Shown here piece after piece: positions 60,427-64,000 of a stretch of DNA of 64,000 nucleotides; the first letter of the stretch is position 1, and every line of letters starts with the position of its first letter. This stretch comes from an uncultured Luteitalea sp. Its GTDB lineage: Bacteria > Acidobacteriota > Vicinamibacteria > Vicinamibacterales > Vicinamibacteraceae. Both the position numbers and the translations under genes were made by a program. The notes beneath the pieces were generated by a model that saw only the letters and a list, made by a program, of their open reading frames with translations, ran no database searches and was not told the DNA's origin. The DNA lies in NCBI GenBank assembly GCA_934541105.1, contig CAKTDA010000008.1, positions 124,001 to 188,000 on the forward strand. Reading direction: 5' to 3'.

Positions 60427-60903
60427 ATGCGTGAACGCTTCCCGGACCTGCGGGCCGAGTGGATCCGCACGCGCTACTGGTCCGCCGACGAACGGCTGCT
60501 CGACGACTGGGAGCAACTCCCTCCCTTCCAGGACATGCCGCCTGTGGGAAGTGTCGTGGCGCCGCTCGCACCCGGCTTCCTCGATCAGGCCCTGCCTCCC
60601 AGGACGGAACGAGGCCGCTACGGCACCTACAACACCAGCGGGTTTGCCTTCTCCACCGCGTACTCTCGTGCAGCGGCCGAGTACTGGCGCTTGCGAGCAG
60701 AGGCGTTCGATGCGCAGCCCACCGCGCATGACATCCGACCGTCACTGCTCGAGCCCTTCATCGAGGTCATCGCATGGCAGGAAGACCGACGTCCGCCAGC
60801 CGGGCGTCGAGGCCCGCCGCCGGAACGTGCAGTAGGTGTCGCGACCGTTCACCCCCTGGTGCCACGCGCCGATTGCACGCCTGATGGAGGGGCCCATGTC
60901 TGA
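60427..60903 (+). CDS. Hypothetical protein downstream of the antitoxin
   Basis: The open frame of 158 residues reads MRERFPDLRAEWIRTRYW, LLDDWEQLPPFQDMPPVG, a GRYGTYNTSGFAFSTAY block and ends after FIEVIAWQEDRRPP in a proline/arginine-rich tail. Codon third positions look coding up to about 60775. The last ~40 residues look less natural and overlap the next gene start by 8 bp. This suggests a truncated or recently extended C-terminus. No family is recognised. Confidence 0.45.
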   Translation: MRERFPDLRAEWIRTRYWSADERLLDDWEQLPPFQDMPPVGSVVAPLAPGFLDQALPPRTERGRYGTYNTSGFAFSTAYSRAAAEYWRLRAEAFDAQPTAHDIRPSLLEPFIEVIAWQEDRRPPAGRRGPPPERAVGVATVHPLVPRADCTPDGGAHV

Positions 60904-62050
60904 CGCGGAGCGCCGGCGGCCACGGCGCGCCCACCTCGCGCTGCGGACATCCGAGGCGACGTCGTTCGGCCACGGCTTCATCAGCGGGCTCATGTCGGCG
61001 CTGCTCGGGCTCGCGGGGCTCGGCCTCGTGCTCGGCCTCCACGTCCCGGCGTACGTCAGCTTCGGTGAACTCCAGCCGATCTACGCGTCGCCCTACCTGC
61101 GGGCGGCAATCCACGTCACCCTCGTCGCCTCGTTCCTGCTCGGCACGGTCAGCGCGATGCTCCGGTCGAACAAGACGCTCGCGCTCGCAGGCATCGGGTT
61201 CACGCTCCTCGCGGCACTGCTCGGCGGATCGCGCGCCGGCGCGGCCGGTCCGGCCGGCGGCGCGGCCTCGTCGCTCGCGGTCGACTTCTTCGTGCTGAAC
61301 CTGCTGCTCTACTCCGCGGTCTTCGTGCCGCTCGAGCGGCTCTTCGCCCTCAGGGGGGACCAGGCCGTCTTCCGCCGCCACTGGGTCGTGGACCTGTCGT
61401 ACTTCTTCTGCAACTCGCTCCTCGTCGAGGTGTTGACCGTGATGACGCTGACGCCGGCGCTCGTGCTGTTCGACTGGGCGCGCGTGGCGTCGATCGCGCA
61501 CCTCGTCGCGAGCCTGCCGCTGCCCGTGCAGGTGCTGGCGATGGTGCTCGTCGCGGACCTGACGCAGTACTGGGTCCACCGCACGTTCCATGCGGTGCCC
61601 GTCCTCTGGCGGTTCCACGCGATTCACCACTCGGTCGAGGAGATGGACTGGCTGGCCGGCTCGCGGCTCCACCTGGTCGACGTAATCGTCACGCGCGGCC
61701 TGACGTACGTGCCGATCTTCGTCCTCGGCTTCTCGCGGCAGGCGCTCGTCGCCTACGTGTTCCTCGTCGCCGCGCAGGCGACGTTCATCCACGCCAACGT
61801 GCGCTGGGAGTTCCGTCCGCTCCGCCGCCTCGTCGCGACACCCGCCTTCCATCACTGGCACCACAGCTCGGAACAGGACGCCCTCGACAAGAACTTCGCC
61901 GTGCACACGCCGCTGTGGGACCTCCTGTTCGGGACGTACTACCTGCCCGGCCACTGGCCCACGCGGTACGGCCTGGCGGGCCGGCCCGACGTCCCGGTGG
62001 GATGGGTGAAACAGCTGCTGTATCCGTTCAGGAGACGCCGGACGGAGTGA
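60896..62050 (+). CDS. Sterol desaturase / fatty-acid hydroxylase superfamily membrane enzyme
   Basis: The 384-residue product has several membrane helices and the di-iron histidine clusters of the family: HRTFH, HAIHHSVEEMDW and FHHWHHSSEQDALDKNF. Relatives hydroxylate or desaturate sterols, hopanoids, carotenoids or fatty acyl chains using O2. The start is ATG 60896, with GGAGGGG 6 bases upstream. Its last 23 bases overlap the convergent MOSC gene. The C-terminal LFGTYYLPGHWPTRYGL is also common in this group. Substrate unknown. Confidence 0.9.
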   Translation: MSDAERRRPRRAHLALRTSEATSFGHGFISGLMSALLGLAGLGLVLGLHVPAYVSFGELQPIYASPYLRAAIHVTLVASFLLGTVSAMLRSNKTLALAGIGFTLLAALLGGSRAGAAGPAGGAASSLAVDFFVLNLLLYSAVFVPLERLFALRGDQAVFRRHWVVDLSYFFCNSLLVEVLTVMTLTPALVLFDWARVASIAHLVASLPLPVQVLAMVLVADLTQYWVHRTFHAVPVLWRFHAIHHSVEEMDWLAGSRLHLVDVIVTRGLTYVPIFVLGFSRQALVAYVFLVAAQATFIHANVRWEFRPLRRLVATPAFHHWHHSSEQDALDKNFAVHTPLWDLLFGTYYLPGHWPTRYGLAGRPDVPVGWVKQLLYPFRRRRTE

Positions 62051-62759
62051 TGGCCGGCGCGTCGCGCTCAGGCGCACTCCCCTGAAGCCGCCGGGTCCAG
62101 TCCTCGGCCGCGCCGTGCTCGAGGCGACGCTCGAACAGCCGCCGCCAGCCTGGCGTCAGCGGCAGGTCCAGCACCGGGCGCAGCCGGTCCGGCCGTACGT
62201 CGCGATCGCCAATCAACGCCATGATGTCGGCGACGCTGTGCGAGGGATGCGGCCGCTCGACGAGCACGATCGGGTCGCCGGCGCACACGTCGCCGACCGT
62301 CTCCACCCGCAGGTACCAGCCGACGCGCCCGCTGTGCTGGACACGGCGCGACATGTCGGGCACGTCGAACCGGAGATTCAGCTTGAAGCACGGTTGACGT
62401 CCCTGCGTGACGACGAAGCGGGCCGACCCGATGTCGTAGCGATCACCAAGGCAGACGCCGCCCTCGTCGAGCCCGTCGACACTCAGGTTCTCGCCGAACG
62501 CGCCCGGCGCATCGAGCAGCGCGTGGCCCGGCAACTCGCGTCGCCAGGCCTCGTAGTGGCTCCAGGCGTAGCAGAGCACGGCCTTGTCCGGGCCGCCATG
62601 CACGCGCAGATCCGCCTGGGCATCGCCGACGATACCGGTGACGTCCACGCGCTGCCTGCCGTCGCGGGGCCGCTTGTCGATGCCGCTCGTCGTCTGCCCC
62701 AGCGCGCTGACCGACCCGGTGAGGACGGCGCGCACGCGCGGCTGGTTCCCGCTGTCCAT
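62028..62759 (-). CDS. MOSC-domain protein (YiiM-like)
   Basis: MOSC proteins bind molybdenum-cofactor sulfur or detoxify N-hydroxylated bases with a cysteine-ligated molybdenum. The 243-residue product has TTSGIDKRPRDGRQRVDVTG, GDAQADLRVHGGPDKAVLCYAWSHYE, GAFGENLSVDGLDE, the cysteine in TQGRQPCFKLN, and a C-terminal helical extension. This matches YiiM, which reduces 6-N-hydroxylaminopurine. The ATG at 62759 gives the standard N-terminus. Longer upstream frames are antisense to the esterase gene. Confidence 0.9.
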   Translation of the reverse strand: MDSGNQPRVRAVLTGSVSALGQTTSGIDKRPRDGRQRVDVTGIVGDAQADLRVHGGPDKAVLCYAWSHYEAWRRELPGHALLDAPGAFGENLSVDGLDEGGVCLGDRYDIGSARFVVTQGRQPCFKLNLRFDVPDMSRRVQHSGRVGWYLRVETVGDVCAGDPIVLVERPHPSHSVADIMALIGDRDVRPDRLRPVLDLPLTPGWRRLFERRLEHGAAEDWTRRLQGSAPERDAPAITPSGVS

Positions 62760-62861
62760 CACTGACACTCCATATCGACGGCCCGCTGTCGTCAAGCCCG
62801 TCTCCCGAAGCCGGGCCCCAGCGGCATCCGTGCTACCGTCAGCACCTTCGAGGATCCGCCC

Positions 62862-63887
62862 ATGAACACGACGACGCACCTGATTCGGGTGGCGGCACTC
62901 GCCGGTTGTGCCGCCTTCGGCTTCCCGTCCGTGAGTGCCGCACAGGCGCCAGCACCCGCACCGCCGCGCGACATGAACGCGTACTACACGCTCGGGCCCG
63001 ACTCGTTCGAACGAGAAGGCGTGCCCAGGGGCAGGCTGCTCGGGCCCTTCGTCCTCCCCGACAGCAAGGCGTATCCGGGTACGCAGCACACCTACTGGGT
63101 CCACGTGCCCGCACAGTACGATCCCGCGGTCGAGGCCGACCTGATGATCTTCCAGGACGGACAGGCCTTCATCGACATGAACGGATCGGCGCGCGCCCCG
63201 AACGTGCTCGACAACCTGATCTACCGTCGTGAACTGCCGGTCATGATCACGGCGTTCATCAATCCGGGCCGGAGGCCGGATCAACCGGAGCCGAACCCGT
63301 CGCAGTGGGGCGATCAGACGACAAACAGGCCGACCGAGTACAACGAACTCGACGACCGGTATGCGCGCGTGATCGTGGACGAACTCCTGCCGGCACTCAC
63401 GCGGGACTACACCATCACGAAGGACCCGAACCGCCGCGGCATCGGCGGCACCAGCAGCGGCGCCATCGCGGCCTTCACCGTCGCCTGGCATCGGCCCGAC
63501 CAGTTCCGCAAGGTCCTCAGCATCGTCGGCAGCTACACGAACATCCGCGGCGGCGACGCCTACCCCGAGATCATCCGCAAGGGCGAGAAGAAGCCGCTGC
63601 GGATCTTCCTGAACGGCGGGCGCAACGACAACCGAGGGGTCGGCCGCAACGGCACGGTCCCGTACGACGCGCGCCGCGACTGGTTCCTGCAGAACGTCCG
63701 GATGGCGCAGGCGCTCACCGAGAGGGGCTACGACCTGAACTACATCTGGGGGATCAACACGCACGGCCAGCGGATGGGCGGCGCCATGCTGCCCGAGATG
63801 CTGCGCTGGCTGTGGCGAGACCATCCCGTGTCCACGGACCCGACCGACACCGCGGAGCGGTCCTACCGCGACGTCGCCAACAAGTAA
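62862..63887 (+). CDS. Secreted esterase, enterochelin-esterase/esterase D-like alpha/beta hydrolase
   Basis: The 341-residue product has a signal peptide (VAALAGCAAFGFPSVSAAQA) and a PF00756-type hydrolase. The nucleophile S198 lies in GIGGTSSGAIAAF. LMIFQDGQAFIDMNGSAR and PVMITAFINPGRR form the oxyanion and lid region, and the catalytic His is likely in INTHGQRMGGAMLPEML. Relatives cleave sugar-ester, ferulate or siderophore esters. Proximal GAGGAT before ATG serves as ribosome site. The substrate is unknown. Confidence 0.88.
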   Translation: MNTTTHLIRVAALAGCAAFGFPSVSAAQAPAPAPPRDMNAYYTLGPDSFEREGVPRGRLLGPFVLPDSKAYPGTQHTYWVHVPAQYDPAVEADLMIFQDGQAFIDMNGSARAPNVLDNLIYRRELPVMITAFINPGRRPDQPEPNPSQWGDQTTNRPTEYNELDDRYARVIVDELLPALTRDYTITKDPNRRGIGGTSSGAIAAFTVAWHRPDQFRKVLSIVGSYTNIRGGDAYPEIIRKGEKKPLRIFLNGGRNDNRGVGRNGTVPYDARRDWFLQNVRMAQALTERGYDLNYIWGINTHGQRMGGAMLPEMLRWLWRDHPVSTDPTDTAERSYRDVANK

Positions 63888-63909
63888 GCCGACGCTTCCA
63901 CGCACACCC

Positions 63910-64000
63910 ATGACGATCCGACTGCTCGTGTCTGCCTGCCTGCTCTGCGGCGCCGTGTTGTCGCTGGCAGCCGCGCCCGACGTCCCCGTCCCGACTGCGG
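63910..64000 (+). CDS. Start of an exported protein, truncated by the window edge
   Basis: ATG 63910 opens 30 codons reading MTIRLLVSACLLCGAVLSLA then AAPDVPVPTA, a clear signal peptide. It follows the esterase stop by 22 bp in the same direction. The mature protein lies outside the window. Confidence 0.7.
   Translation, partial: MTIRLLVSACLLCGAVLSLAAAPDVPVPTA

Overview
The window is GC-rich DNA from a Gram-negative bacterium with a lipopolysaccharide envelope (lpxB, lpxD, hldD, several outer-membrane barrels). It combines GatCAB-type amidation, small overlapping operons, RNase Y, 6S RNA and several secreted protein types that I associate with Acidobacteriota. My best guess is a Vicinamibacteria-like acidobacterium. 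This is inferred from gene content and protein style, because no rRNA gene is present.

Layout. 1-449: 3' end of xylA. 490-7990: a minus-strand envelope cluster read lpxD, two M16 peptidases, lpxB, a small secreted protein, a matrixin and a small barrel. 8042-12494: single genes plus gatCA. 12567-20140: a sigma-54 activator, then a probable sigma-54 promoter driving a tightly overlapping operon of a small NHLP-leader-like protein, TolC, a membrane-fusion protein, two ABC ATPases and an ABC-2 permease. 20190-21257: two divergent small heat-shock proteins. 21266-26471: ymdB, xseA, xseB, ispA, tlyA and nadK, nearly all joined by ATGA or GTGA overlaps. 26485-31203: a frameshifted membrane gene, mltG-ruvX, and an EnvC-like/S41-like pair whose S41 partner has lost its catalytic residues. 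31282-38050: tRNA-Val, thrS, infC, rpmI, rplT, pheS, pheT. 38089-43152: zapB-like, zapA, 6S RNA, rny, thiL, a 3D-domain protein and a methyltransferase. 43367-47931: hldD and a heterodimeric ABC exporter. 47996-57711: barrel, two GT-C-like membrane proteins, aminotransferase, ECF-type S component, soluble lytic transglycosylase and a GAF/coiled-coil protein. 57937-58293: tmRNA. 58294-60900: a decayed accessory stretch with palindromic repeats, a doubly frameshifted secreted-protein gene, an internally deleted RelE-type toxin and its intact antitoxin. 60896-64000: sterol-desaturase-like hydroxylase, MOSC protein, secreted esterase and the start of another exported protein.

Signals that recur across the window: (i) a TANNNT or similar -10 hexamer 6-9 nt before the start codon of at least a dozen operon-leading genes, suggesting common leaderless mRNAs; (ii) degenerate 7-bp tandem repeats in intergenic DNA and in frame inside two genes; (iii) palindromes with a two-base TC/GA centre. 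The translation operon carries two classical autoregulatory features: infC apparently starts at ATC behind a perfect Shine-Dalgarno sequence, and the rpmI-rplT spacer contains an 11-nt 23S rRNA identity suited to L20 feedback.

Two or three frameshifts in G-runs may be real decay or assembly error.
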